Assembly: GCA_030407085.1 (NCBI GenBank)
Contig: CM059583.1
Span: forward strand, 207,574,001-207,638,000
Reading direction: 5' to 3'
Origin: Trichopria drosophilae
Taxonomy: Eukaryota; Arthropoda; Insecta; Hymenoptera; Diapriidae
DNA: 64,000 bases
The position numbers and the translations under genes were made by a program. This document shows positions 34,746-47,399 of this stretch, piece by piece. A model generated the notes under the pieces. The model did no database searches. It saw only the letters and a list, made by a program, of their open reading frames with translations, and was not told the DNA's origin. Each line of letters opens with the position of its first letter. Position 1 is the first letter of the stretch.

Positions 34746-37700
34746 AATAGCAAATTTAACCAAAAAGATAAACCATAGAATTTAGGAAATTTAATTAAAT
34801 ATTTTTACTTTCCGTAAAGAGGTCGGAATACTCTAGAGACCCATGCAGCTCCTGCCATTAATAACATCACGTACAGTTCATATTCGCATGATTAAAGATT
34901 TAGAAGACAACGCCATTAAATAAATGCACGTATGCTATTTATATTAAGTTTCACGTCATCATTTTTCGGTACGAAATTGTTTTCTTTTCGTCCCCCATGC
35001 GCTTTCTTTTCCTATTACAATCAACTCTATATATCTACCCCACATCTAGTCCTAATGTCGGGTCACTCGTATACGCTAGTATAATACAGGTATACACATA
35101 AATCTTCCGACAATGTATGCTCACGCAATTACGTATACCTTTAATTCGACGCAACATGTCATTAGTCATTATTAATGCAAATTGCATGGGTGGTATATTA
35201 GGAAATGCGTTATTCATGATGACCTCACGATGAAACGTAACGAATCGTATTATGATGCGAACCGCATTTTTTTCCTACAAAAATGTGAAATGAGTCATTT
35301 TTACGCCACTTTTAGTACAACGTGTTACATTAAATTTAGATGCGTATTAATTCCATTCATGTGGATTCGTCGACTTAACTACTTGTTAAATCTTTTGTGC
35401 AATATCGACATCAATGCCGTAGTTTTATTATTTTATTTTCGTACATTTTATTGATATGAAATTCAAACCAGAATTACAAAAGAAAACTACAGTATTAAAT
35501 TAATTCTCTAGGTGGAGAATTTAAATGTCGAATTAACACCTTAACTGTCAATTAAATGTCTTTTCGAAATTGCTGACAATTTCCATATTATATTTTCAAT
35601 ATTCAAAATGGAGAATTCAATATGGCAAGATAAATTTTATTAAACTGGTTTACCACTACTTACTCGTTATATCACTTCCATACGACTTGTTCTGATGATC
35701 CTTGATGAAAATTAAAAATAAGAGAAGCAAAACACCGGATAAAAATAAAAAATCAACCATTCACAATTCGGAACAGACTATGCAGGTAAATGGTGTTGGT
35801 ATATAATCATTCTTCGTTAATTTAAATTCATTTTAAGATCCTGATATTATTTAATAAATTGACGTTTTATAATTTTTCAAATTTTATAACCCGAGAAGGC
35901 TGTCAATATTTTCATTGTATATTTTTTTATATGCCAATTGTATATTTATTTATTGTTCATATACATTTATAATTTTTCATTCTTAAACATACATTTTTTG
36001 GGTTATAATACGCTTTCGCAAAAGCTGTCTTATAAAATCCCAACTTCAGGTTAAAATATGTGATTATCTTTTCGGAGAGCAAAATATCGAATTATTTCCA
36101 GGCTTATTTCCGTTAGCATGGAACATATTTACGTACCGATAATTATCCGCATTACTAATTTAGTTCAAAATATTAGTGGACTTTAATCTCGGTTTAAATG
36201 GAAGTTAGTCGAACCGGAAATTTAAATGAGAACGATTTATTAAAATGTGGGCCACACGAAATTAATATTTCGATGGGTCCTAGAAAAGGCCATCTCTGTA
36301 TTTTATACAACTGTTACTTTTACTGCCCTGCTAATCATAATTATGCCTCGAACATGGGAACATGTGTAATTAAGAGTAGTTGACATTATTTGATGATAAA
36401 ATATATATACTATGCAGACGGTTATTTTGTTCTTTTTCTATTATTTTTTATAAGAATAAAATAAGAATTCGAAATTCCAATGGGAAATATCGCATGCAAA
36501 CGATCGCACGTTCGATTCCTGGCAGCTGATTTCCATGTAAGCTGAAAATTCGTATGCTTCTGTGAGCACGAGTTCAATTTTTGATACAGAAAACAGTCCA
36601 AGAATAAAGTTACTTCATTGTATACAAGTCAAATAAAGTAGTTGGTTTATATCTTTTATGCGCATGTGTTCTAAACACTTTTCGACTTACGGATCATTAT
36701 TAATTTATAAGCCGGTAGAAAAACTCTGCTGACATATTTGATTATTCTCGATACTGTATAAAATATTCTAGTAAATCAATAAATCGTTTACTAAACAAAA
36801 CGAAAATTGCTTAACTTTGCTGTTAAGATTTGCAATAAATAAAATGAATAACAAAATGTGTGTTACTCTTAATTTCTGCCATCATTTAAGGAAAAATTTC
36901 GTCGATTTGAACTAATATACCTTACCTATTGGTATAAATTACTTAATGTAATTTATTCTCTTTGTACATTGTTGCCAAAATTACTAACTTGGCAGTTGCA
37001 TATGTGAGATATTATCAATACTTTTCTTACACTGAGAAAAGGGCTTTGTACATTCAAGTAAATGTTTATTTGAATAATAGCAAGTAACTTTACTTTAATC
37101 AAAAAAATACTTCCTTATATTTAATAAATGTTTCTCGTTTTAATAAATCTCACTTTGGATATTATTTTCTATATTCAAATAAATATTTACACAGATATAC
37201 AGAAATGTTCAGTGTATTGTATAATAAATCTTTAAAAAAAGCTTTTTAATGATTTCAAAACTAATCAGAGCAGAAGTTTAGAATTTGATATCGACATAAA
37301 ACAGAATAACTACATTCTCTTTATACTCACTAATATGAAATTAATATATATCACAATTAATTCAAAACATTTGAAAGTAATCGTAACCGTTTTCTACACG
37401 ACGCCGTACGAACTCACGTGATAACACGAATAATGTTTATAGATACCTAATATTCTAAAAAATCTACTGATCAAGGATGTGCATATCCATAACCTGTTTG
37501 CCTTGATGACCTTACTATGTTGGATCAATAACCTGAGGACATATTTGAATGTAGAATTTCCTAATCGTCTCATTGCTGATATCTGAAAGGAAATATTCAT
37601 ATAAAAATTGATGTTCATCTTCAAATTCAAATTCAAGTCACCATTAGATTCCTGGATTAAAATTATTTCAATAATGTTCTTGACTAATACTAAAAAAGCT

Positions 37701-38020
37701 TACCTAAACAAAATATTTTTTCCAAGAAAAATTTGCAAAAAACTGAATTGTACAGACGAGTTTCCGGAGCAGAAATGTTACAAATTTTAAATTATAAAAT
37801 CCATTTGTAATTAAGTATTATTATTATGACATCTTGCATGTTTTGTAAGCGTTTAATAGCACATTTTAATAAAACAAAGTTTCTATAAAACTGTTTCCTT
37901 CCCTTAATGAATGAATATTATTTCATTATATCTAACTTGAATGTTTTTGTTTTATCTTGTCAAATGATGAATTCTAGTATAAATATACATTTTTATTTCT
38001 TTATAACAAATTTTTGCAAT
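34746..38020. other. AT-rich region without recognised features
   Basis: CAAAATGGAGAATTCAATAT near 35606 is an isolated piece of the ATGGCGG series. The 90-aa (35182-35454) and 61-aa (36198-36383) open frames have no recognisable domain. A tRNA B-box-like word, GTTCGATTCC, lies near 36510 without an A box. Confidence 0.45.
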
Positions 38021-38025
38021 ATCTC

Positions 38026-38056
38026 ATAATTTTAAGTATCATAATTTTAAGTATCA
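38026..38056. repeat. Two tandem ATAATTTTAAGTATC units
   Basis: A 15-base unit repeated twice without a gap. Confidence 0.5.
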
Positions 38057-38256
38057 GTGTGTCCAAGAACTGGGTTACGATATTTCACCAGGTGATTTTC
38101 CATGATATTTCAAAGAAAAAAGTCCTCTACCAAAATTGGATCTAAGACTCAGAATTTGAACGGGCCATTGAAATTTTGAAAAAAAAAATGTTGCAATAAC
38201 TCGGGTCGCTTTTAAGTTAGTTCAATGAGTGAGGGCTTATTTTCGAGCTTTTTTAA

Positions 38257-38329
38257 ACCCTACAATTAATTCATAAAAGCATTAGGCCTATAACTTTTCG
38301 CAAGCTGTTATGAATGAATTGTAGGGCTT
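38257..38329. repeat. Hairpin with 20-base arms
   Basis: ACCCTACAATTAATTCATAA pairs with TTATGAATGAATTGTAGGG (one mismatch or bulge) across a loop of about 30 bases. It may be one end of a MITE that starts further left at about 38060, but that end was not found. Confidence 0.5.
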
Positions 38330-40235
38330 TATTATTAAAACTTAAAAATAATAACATTGATTATACCAAACACAATAAAGAAATATTAAAATGCAAATAC
38401 ACTTAATACTATTTTATGAACAACATGAATATTACTTTTCAAACTGCGGTAGATCAATGAGAATTCCCGTTCGTATAGTAGATTACGTAAAAATTAAAAT
38501 TTTGTTAATATGCACGTATGTGCTGTGTGTATTTCGTTTACTTTCATTAAACGCCATATATAAATCTTTTAAATGTGGCGCATGATTAAGCGAAATGTAG
38601 TTAAAAGCAGACTTTGCTAGTTTTAAGTCAACCACTGTATCTTATTTATATCAACGCGTTAAAGATAAAAAAGAAAATTCAAAAATATCTTTTCACGGAT
38701 TTCTTCTGTTGTTTTTTAGTTTTTACTGATTGTAATGCTATACTTGTTATAATAGCATAACTTTTTCGTGAACAAAAAATAATGTTTAAATTTCAAACGA
38801 AAAGATGAATTGTTATACAACGTGTCATTTCCTAAATTTAGAATATACTTTTATGTACGTTAATTTTCGATACAAATACAAAAGAAGAAAGAAATATTTA
38901 AAAGCTTATTGAATAATACTAAACGTGTTGTAAAACCTAATATTTCTTACACATACTCTAAATTTAATTTAAACAAATTGTCTGACATGTATTCTCGTTC
39001 TATGTTTTGCATTTTATTAAAAATACTGCCTTTACATTCACTCAAGCTGTATCTTTTATTAAGCAGTCTTTGAATTTAGGAAATAATGAGGAATTCGTCT
39101 CAGCAACGATCAAAAAAGAATCCGTGGAATCTAGGTCAACTACGTTTAATCTGAATGTTATTAAACCTGCGTGAAATTTGTGTTTTATTTTATGTAAGTC
39201 GAATATTAGTAAGTATTTGTTCCTTAAATAAGTAAAATAGTACGAAAACTCATAATACACAGATCTTGTTTAATAATAAATCGTTCGATTTAATCTGCTT
39301 AGTTGGTATAATACTGGAATAGAAAGTTGCAGATACTACATAATTTTATTGGATGGAGAAGACGTTCACGGTCAAGATCGTTTCTTCGTTTCAATCCGAT
39401 GTCTCAGCAATTCGACTAACATTGGCAGTTGTTCCATCTCGAAATATGAAGTAGAATTTTTAGATTTCGATTATCATTTTGTTTCTATTGTCCAATAATA
39501 TTTAGCATTAAAATATTTTTAGTAAAACCTTATTGTATTTCTAAGATAATGATTTATTCTTATTCCCTCTTGAATCCTAATAAAATCTTATTTCGATATA
39601 AAATATTGACATACTTAACAATTATTGAACATTTAAAAAACAAATCGGATACGAATTCTTTCCCATATTCGTGACAATTTTCAAAGCACTATATACTTGT
39701 TTTCATGTAACATAAGTTTCCTTACCTCAACTTCACTCAGACGCTCCCAGCATGTTCTCAGTTAATTTAAACCATCAATACAAATTGATAGGTAAATAAT
39801 CCATGGAATGCGTGATTAGAGTATGTTAATTTTCGACTGATGCCAGATTGGCTAAATTAGGAATGACTAATATTCATCCGTTGTGCTGAATTTCGCACGA
39901 GTTCGAGGATTAATTCCATTGCTGGCGTTTCTGTACAATATGTTAGGGATTAAACAGAGAACATCAAATAGGTTAATTGCTATCTATTTCTCTGTGCATT
40001 TCGAAATGAGTAAGTTCTTACTAAAAAACAAGATAGTAGACTAAATAATCAGGTTGACGACACGTGCAAATACCTAATTTAGTCGAGTTGGCAAATGTAT
40101 TGGAATTAATTTTTTATCATTTGCACGTCGCATCGTATTGAATCTTTTGTTTTTAAAAGTACATTGTATTTACATTTTCTGAAAATATAATGTGACAGTT
40201 ATCTGCTTTTCAATAAATCAACTCTCTTTTTAAAT
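38330..40235. other. AT-rich region without recognised features
   Basis: No gene or clear repeat. The segment 39720-40050 is compositionally more mixed, but no motif decides its nature. Confidence 0.4.
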
Positions 40236-40239
40236 TAAT

Positions 40240-41245
40240 TAGTAGCATTTTACTCATTGTTAGTAAAATTGTACTGATTGAATTAGTGAGAAGTTGGTTA
40301 TACTAACAATTAGTAAAAAATACTAATTCAAAGACAAGATCTTAGTAAGTTTTTCAATTAGTTATTTTTCTACTATTTTAATTAGTAATTTAAAGTTGAA
40401 CTACTATTTGAAATTTGTTTAATACAGGAGAATTCATATTAATTAATGTTATTCATCTTATTTAAGCTTAAATCTTTCAATAATAAACATTTTTTTAATA
40501 TGAATTCTCATGTAAATATATTTTTATGCTCCTAATTTTGAACCGATTACTAAACATTTTATGTACGTCTCTGACTATTAAATCACGATGTTTTTTTGCT
40601 GCATACTTTCAATTTTTCTAGCTAATTTGTTTCTGATAACAGAAACTCGTCTGCTCTATCAGAAAATAATGCAAATTTTGCTATAAAAATTCACTATTTT
40701 TTCGAGGACTTCAATGGGCAGATTTAATTTTTTGTGTGTAAATCGAATAAATGTTCGTTACAAGAAATTTAAAGACAAAATTGAGCATATGAAATATACT
40801 CTGCCATATGTAATGTCCAACGCCGTTTGTGAAATCTGCTAATCTTATAATAAATAACATGTCGAAAACTCTACATCGATTTTACGAAACCAGAAAATAC
40901 ACCGACAAATTGTTAAGTGAATTCACTAAATGGTTATCCATCATGTATTAGTGTCAAATCGACATAAAAGCTATAATTACAAAGATTCATAAGAGAATTT
41001 AAATTTCGTTTAGTACAGTGAAACCATTATCACTAAGAAGATTCGATAAAATAAAAAGAATTGCAAAATTTTTGTTTACTATATTAACACTACTTTCATT
41101 GCAGTTTTTAGTAATTCAAATAATGAAACCGAATTACAAATTGAAATAGTAAGACGAATATCTATTAATTTTACTGACTCGATTAGTAAAATATGGTCCT
41201 ACTAAGCGAATTAGTTATCATTTGACTAATTAAAATTCATGGGGT
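40240..41245. repeat. Two CTAATT/ATTAGT repeat clusters
   Basis: Clusters at 40240-40410 (TGATTGAATTAGTGAG, CTAACAATTAGTAAAA, TTTCAATTAGTTAT) and 41095-41245 (AAATTGAAATAGTAAG, ACTGACTCGATTAGTAAAAT, AGCGAATTAGTTATC). Between them, 40540-40740 resembles 51470-51680 (TGCATACTTTCAATTTTTCT against TGCATACTTTTAATTTTTTT, then CTATCAGAAAATAATGCAAA against CGATCAGAAATAATGAAAAT), a pair of diverged direct copies. Confidence 0.45.
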
Positions 41246-42470
41246 AATGCAAACTATGCATTGTGAGCTTGGATGAAGTTCAACCCAAAATTCAAGACGC
41301 ATTACAGTTTATTTTTTATATTATTTTGATGACATATTTTTCAATTAAAAATGAAAATAATAATTGAAGAGACACTGAATTCTATTGATTTTTTCTGTTT
41401 TTCTTTCAGGTTTGTTGGACATATTTTCTTCAATATAACGATTAATAAAATATTTATTGCATTAAAAGATATATTTAAAAATTAAAACATACATTGTGTT
41501 TAATAGCCAAATTGTTTTAATAAATATAATTTAGGAAATTTTTTAAAATAGTTGCAATAAGTAAGATTTATTCGTTTTTTTTAAATAACTTTTATGCAAG
41601 TCAGTTAACGCAAATATTATACAAAAGTAACTTGAAATACATAATATTGTCTGTAATAAACTAAAAAAGAACTTGTTTATCTATTCTAAAAATTAATTCA
41701 AATTGGTCCTTAATATAGATTATTTGGTGTTTTTTTTTTTAACATTTTCTGAAAATTGTAATACTGTCTATTTAAGATGGTTCAATTCCTATGACTTTTG
41801 ATGCATAAGAGATAAATCGGTTTTATATACAGAATATAGTTCAGAATTAAACCTTCTTTAACAAACTAAATAAGAAAACAAATTTCAATTAATTTGTCAT
41901 TAAAAGTGTCCATTAAATGACCATATTTTTGCAACAATAATAGATAGAAAAATTTTGATGTGGTTTTATAGAAATGTTAGCGTTCGATGACTAGCAGAAA
42001 AGTTATTTTAAAACATGAAGAAAAGCCCACTTTTTAAAATTATTTTGAACAATTTTTCTCAATTAGATATAACAAAATGACGTAGTTGTTAAACAGAATA
42101 TTTTTTAATATGAAAATGTAGCTTTTAAAACAATAAATATTTTGTTAATCGTTAGGTTGAAATAAATATATCCAAAAATGTGAACAAAAAATTTAAAATC
42201 GATATAATTACAGTTTCCCTCCGGCAATTATTTTCATTTCCTTCTTAAAATGATCATAAGACATCACCAAAATGATATAAAAAAAACTGGGTGGGAGTCA
42301 TGACTTTGCGGTTTAATTTCATTCAAACTTATCCTGGAAGACAAAGCGAACATAATCTCAAAACAAGGCAGTGGTATCTTTATAAATACACCCATATTAA
42401 ATAACAACTCATAAACTTCGAATTTAGTAGAGTATTTATATGTTATTAAACTATGGCGCTATGATATCTA
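41246..42470. other. AT-rich, nothing recognised
   Basis: No supported feature. Confidence 0.5.
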
Positions 42471-42479
42471 ATCTGATTT

Positions 42480-43160
42480 CGTCCTTTTAAAATTGAAAAT
42501 GGTGGCACCATATGCCGATCGCACTTTCACAAAAACATCCATTCTTGAAATTAATGCTTGTGAATTTATGCTATTTGGCGTAATGATTACAGTTCTGAGT
42601 TGGAATCACAAACGTTAAAAAACATAATATAAAATATTATTGTATTTTACTTACGGAAAGGTATTAATGATTTCTACAACTATTCAAGTCTCTTAAATGT
42701 TTTCCGCCATATTTGAATTTTAAGTTTGACATTTAACACAGTGATCATAATTTCGCAATCACTACCCTAAAATATATATAAATACTCAATTTACTGCCTT
42801 TTTTCCAGAACGGATTTATTTTTTATGGTGCGTTCTTCATATTTTACGCCGCCATTTTGAATTTTGAATTTCTTATAGCAAATTCATGATCTAAAGTAAA
42901 CCTTAAGCAGGTAATCACTATTTCTAATTCTTAACAAAAAGAAAACGTTGAAAAATTTTTTATTAAAACCGCCATTGTGAAACGATATTTTGAATGACAT
43001 TTCGAATTTTGAAATTACAATTGCTGGACTTTAAAGTAATTTTTCTAACCTTCCTATGGTTTTATGAGAATAACGTTTTCGTATACAAATTTTTATATTC
43101 TTTGGAATAAAAATAAAAAATTCCCATTTATGTTTCGGCGGCCATATTGAAAAATCTATT
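42480..43160. repeat. Series of diverged GCCATNTTGAAT units
   Basis: Related words occur near 42498 (AAATGGTGGCACCATATGCC), 42706 (CCGCCATATTTGAATTTT), 42847 (GCCGCCATTTTGAATTTT), 42968 (ACCGCCATTGTGAAACG) and 43138 (GGCGGCCATATTGAAAAA), each of the last four followed within about 50-80 bases by a TTAAAGT/CTAAAGT-type word or its remnant. Another unit lies at 48278-48296. This looks like an old amplification with units of about 120-170 bases. Confidence 0.5.
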
Positions 43161-43282
43161 GGTCACACCAAGATATCTCGTACCAGCCCCAGATTCGGAA
43201 AGAGAACACTCAAAAACTATAAGATAAAAATTGACCTTCTACTATGCTAGCAATTTTATTCAACGTGGTGAAATATAATCCC

Positions 43283-43384
43283 TAGCAGCACCAAACCTTA
43301 CAGTGAGGTTAAATAAGCTTCACTTAAGGTTAACAATTTTACCGCAACCTTATTAACCTTGTCATAAGGTTCGGTGCTGTTAGG
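43283..43384. mobile_element. Very short palindromic MITE
   Basis: Ends CCTAGCAGCACCAAACCTTA and TAAGGTTCGGTGCTGTTAGG pair with two mismatches. AAGGTTAA and TTAACCTT words repeat inside. About 102 bp in all. The target duplication is not clear. Confidence 0.65.
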
Positions 43385-43581
43385 ACAGGGATCTTAAGAT
43401 ATAGGGACCATTTTACAGAATTCGTCAAGTTAAGGGTTAACTACGAGTTTCCAAATTATATTAGATATAATCTGAAAATATCGAGTTGAATTTAAAAACG
43501 AACCGTGAATAATTAAAACTTAAATTGTTAAATAAAAAAACGGACAAATACGGTTCCAATAATTTATTTTTCAACACACAA

Positions 43582-43611
43582 CGTTTCGATGGACATTGCC
43601 ATCGTCTTCAG
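43582..43611 (-). ncRNA. Hammerhead-like hairpin motif, third copy
   Basis: On the minus strand CTGAAGA, then the stem CGATGG/CCATCG around loop CAATGT, then AAACG. The first and last parts equal those in the arms at 12560 and 13075, while the stem sequence is different. It lies at the end of an unidentified repeat (about 43540-43700). Without stems I and III a ribozyme is only a hypothesis. Confidence 0.35.
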
Positions 43612-43699
43612 GAGTTAACCTTAAGTCCAGGCCCCGAATAAGGCCATCAATTAACATTAAGTTATAATCTGTGAACGCAACTTATAACTTTCTACACAG

Positions 43700-46600
43700 A
43701 AAAAAAATAATTAGTATATTCTACCCGGAACTTAAATAAAATTTACCGAAAAAGTTGAGTAACCATTGTTTATATATAATACAAATAATTAAAAGAACAA
43801 TCTGGAATTTATCTTTTAAATTCTTGATTGATGCCAATGTTGTATTAAAATCTTTTCCAAGTAAACAAATTCAGATAATTTTTAAATTTAATATAATTAG
43901 TGTCGATTTTCTTGCGAGTGCTGTTATATAATATCTAGCCAATTTGTTGGTTAATCTGTGATTAAACGTCATTTAAAAACTTATTACTTACAGGCTAGAG
44001 TACTATTTATTTATATTTTTCAATAAATTTTGCTTTTAAATGAGACTCGGTAAATCTTACATAACTAAGTTTGGCAATTCTATCATGATTTTTTTTCGTG
44101 TAGGATATATCCAATTTATTTCAATACAAATTATTCAATATAAATTTAGTTATTAAGTAAATAGTATTCGTTATTGAAATAGCAATGTCAGTCACAGAAA
44201 ATACCTGTCCTAAATCTTACAATGACATCAATAATTTATTATACCTAAAATATATTGTAAACATGGTTTTATATAATTTAATTTGAAATTTATGAAATAT
44301 CCCTCTTAAACTGCAACATATTCGCAAGTAATCGTTGTGTTACACATATTCTTTCTGAGCAACAGATACTCTTTTAATCAACGGAAAGCATGTAAATGTC
44401 AAAATTGATTACTGCTCCCTGTTCTTGTCAATATTTATTAATTTTAATTTCATGTTCAACAACTCTATTTGTTATTCACTATATGTAATTAAAAAACACA
44501 TCAACACTAACAAACAGAAATTAAATGTAATGCGAACATCTTATTTAATTTCATGTACTAGCACCTTCGTTCTTTAAAAAAAAGAATGGTTTTACGTGCA
44601 TATTATTAGAACTTAAAGAAATGGAATAAAAGCACTAGTTATAAATATTAAATACGAATGGCACGAGTATAAACATAGCACTTAAAAATGCGCTGAAAAA
44701 TAAGCAATAATAAACAATTTTTTGGATTATAATCGCATAATATTATAATTTTACTTGTAAGTAAGTAAATTGCTTCTTAACTTTGATAGCTATGTACTTA
44801 TAAATTCATTATCACCGAAGACTCGATACAAAAAACCGTGCCAAAGTATCTAGCGTGTCAACACTGTTCAATATTATTATAGATAATTATATACCCTGAA
44901 GTACAACTACGTTCATTATGAAGAAGCTATTATTTTTATAATTCAAGCGTACACGAATTATTATATCAGTATTACATTATCGTCTTACATATCTTGATCA
45001 GTTGGTTTAAGAACCCTATACTCTAACCCGTCGATAAATCAATCAATCAATTTCTTATCACTCTTATCTCGCCATTATTCTATTTCACTGCGATCCCGTT
45101 TTCGCTCACGTTAGCAATTCTTTGTATCTGATTAGTTTTTAACATGAATATATCCGTAAGATTTCTTTAGCCGAAAACAAGATCCTATTGTTTATATTAA
45201 GGAGATACATGTTTGCTATAAAATAAAATTTAAAAAAACTAAAATATAACGAAGTGCTACAAATAAAAATTATACTAAATGCCATTTTTGAATATTGTAG
45301 TGAAATTTTCTGTATAATTTTATCGAATATAAATTTTGTTTAACTGAGGCATTTAAAATGCAGATTATAACAAGAGAACACTGACATTTTTGTATTAATT
45401 TAAAATGAACATCAATGTTTTAATTACGAATTTCGTAATCAGACTGTACTTGTTTATTTTTGACATAAAAAAATCGATGAAGAATGAGTAATACTTTTAA
45501 TTTACTTTGAATTTTTTCAGATACTTAGGAAAGATAGTATTTCAAATAATGTTTTTCAATATCCTATATACATCATTCTAGGATATTTTCGATTCGCATA
45601 TGTACGTACACTACTGAAATTTCATTCCGAAAACATGGAGTGTACAAAGTAACCGAATATCTTCAACAGCTATACCCCGCATATTTACGAGATGGTTTCT
45701 CGTATCAAAGTCAGCGGCAGTTAGGGGCGATTATTTCCTCAATATAACAAAGAAAGTTGAAGCTTTTCCTAGAAATGTGAAATATTAAACAATTAATTGA
45801 CTTGGTTTTAAACTAAATAGGTGATTACTTCTCTCTTCCATTTCCAATTTAGATTCCATCTGCAGAAATATAATACCATATTACGTAAGAGATACGACGT
45901 TAGGTTTTCTTTCGACAAGTCTCTAGGAATAAATCATTTATTAGTTCTATACGAGTTTTTAAAACACAATATAGTGAAAACTTGTGAAAAGTGTTTTCCT
46001 GTTTTCTTATTCATAAAAGGTTTATCATAACAATATTTTGAATATCTTTAAAGTTCTATTTCTTGTTTCATTATAATTGGTATACAAATTCGACCATTGA
46101 AACTCGTTTTTTTAGACAAACAATATATAGCGTTTAATATAATAAAACTTTGGATTTGAATATGTTTTAGAAACAGAAAAGAACGTCTTATATTTTGGTC
46201 GCTCCATTTTTTGCTATTTGATCACCATATTCTTGATTCTTCATATATATTTTTCTACTATATTTATGCGCTGCCTTTATTATAGTTTCAAATTTACAAA
46301 GGATTACTTAAAAAGCAAACAAAAATAAATAAATAATCATAAAAAAGGAATCGTAATAGGACAATGATAGTCATTACATTGAAAGTCCACTTAAATGCGT
46401 TTAAAATGTAGGAAATTGGCTAAAGGAATCATATTTATGGACCTAGGCGCTTGAAGTTTAAATTTTTAATGCAAAACTGGAATTTTTCAGTTTTTTTATT
46501 CCTGGTAGTTTCTGTATCAACATTTTTGCTTAACGTTTCTCCATACCTTCATTTCATAAATGGTATATTAAGCTTTATACGAAATTATAATCTTTCTTTC

Positions 46601-46800
46601 AAATTAAAAAAATAAATTAGGTAGGATTATTGAATAATATCCGATAAAAAAATTAACAAAACCGTAAAATACTGTCGTTTCTTTATTTGGATTTCCTCTA
46701 AAAGCATTGAGAAAATATTATATATTACTCAATTTATACTGAATTGAAAAGAATTATTTTTTAAATTAAATTAAAAGAAACAGATTAACATTAGCATAAA
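43700..46800. other. AT-rich region without recognised features
   Basis: No gene, RNA or repeat could be supported. The 69-aa open frame at 45821-46030 has no recognisable motif. Confidence 0.5.
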
Positions 46801-47163
46801 CGGGTCCACTTCAAAAACCCGACAAATAAAAAAACATACATTCAAAAACCAGGTGTGCAACTCAAAAACCGGACAAATCCCAAAACTTCATAAACCCAAC
46901 ATTTAAAAACTATACTTTCAAAAACCAGTCTTTCAAAATATGTCTGCATTTTGAAATGTTTGGTTTTTTAAATGTCTGGTGTTTTAAGTCGGTTTTTTGT
47001 AAATGTCTGGCTTTTGAATGTCTTTTTTTGAAATACTTGGTTTTTTAGTATAATTTTTTACATGTCTTGTTTTTGAATGTCTGTATTTCTAAATGTCTGG
47101 TTTTTGAATGTCGGGTTTTTTAAGTGTCTGTAGTTTTAGTAGCCTTAAGTTCTTGAAGTGTGT
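46801..47163. repeat. Mirror-image minisatellite
   Basis: The left third (46801-46935) is built of ATTCAAAAACC-type units (ACATTCAAAAACCAGG, CTCAAAAACCGGACAAA, TTTCAAAAACCAGTC). The right part (46936-47150) is built of the inverse complement, GGTTTTTGAATGTC, about ten times with drift (GTCTGGTTTTTGAATGTCGG, GTCTGGCTTTTGAATGTC). The outer ends CACTTCAA and TTGAAGTG close the structure. The unit is about 16-20 bases long. No coding sense. Confidence 0.75.
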
Positions 47164-47343
47164 GTTTATTGCAAAATGGATGCCAAAATATTTATTATTT
47201 TTACACTACTTCTTCTTTTACATTCTGAAAAATAATCATTCTCTGGTGGAATGAAATGTAACAGTAATTTTTTAACTTTCCGAATATCAATCGGATATTG
47301 TCTTCTGCACGTGATTTGTACTAAAAAGTTATAATCACATTTT

Positions 47344-47362
47344 CTACTACTACTACTACTAC
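47344..47362. repeat. (CTA)n microsatellite
   Basis: About six CTA units in a row. Confidence 0.8.
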
Positions 47363-47399
47363 GTACATTTACTGAAAAAAAAATTAATTCTCAAAATAG

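Noticed and set aside
35182..35454. 90-codon open frame
   Set aside because: AT-driven and Cys/Phe/Tyr-rich without domain; an equally long frame overlaps on the other strand nearby.
36480..36540. Possible tRNA or SINE because of GTTCGATTCC
   Set aside because: No A box at the right distance and no cloverleaf pairing found by eye.
46801..47163. CRISPR-like array
   Set aside because: Units are contiguous, degenerate and change orientation; there are no spacers and the DNA is eukaryotic.
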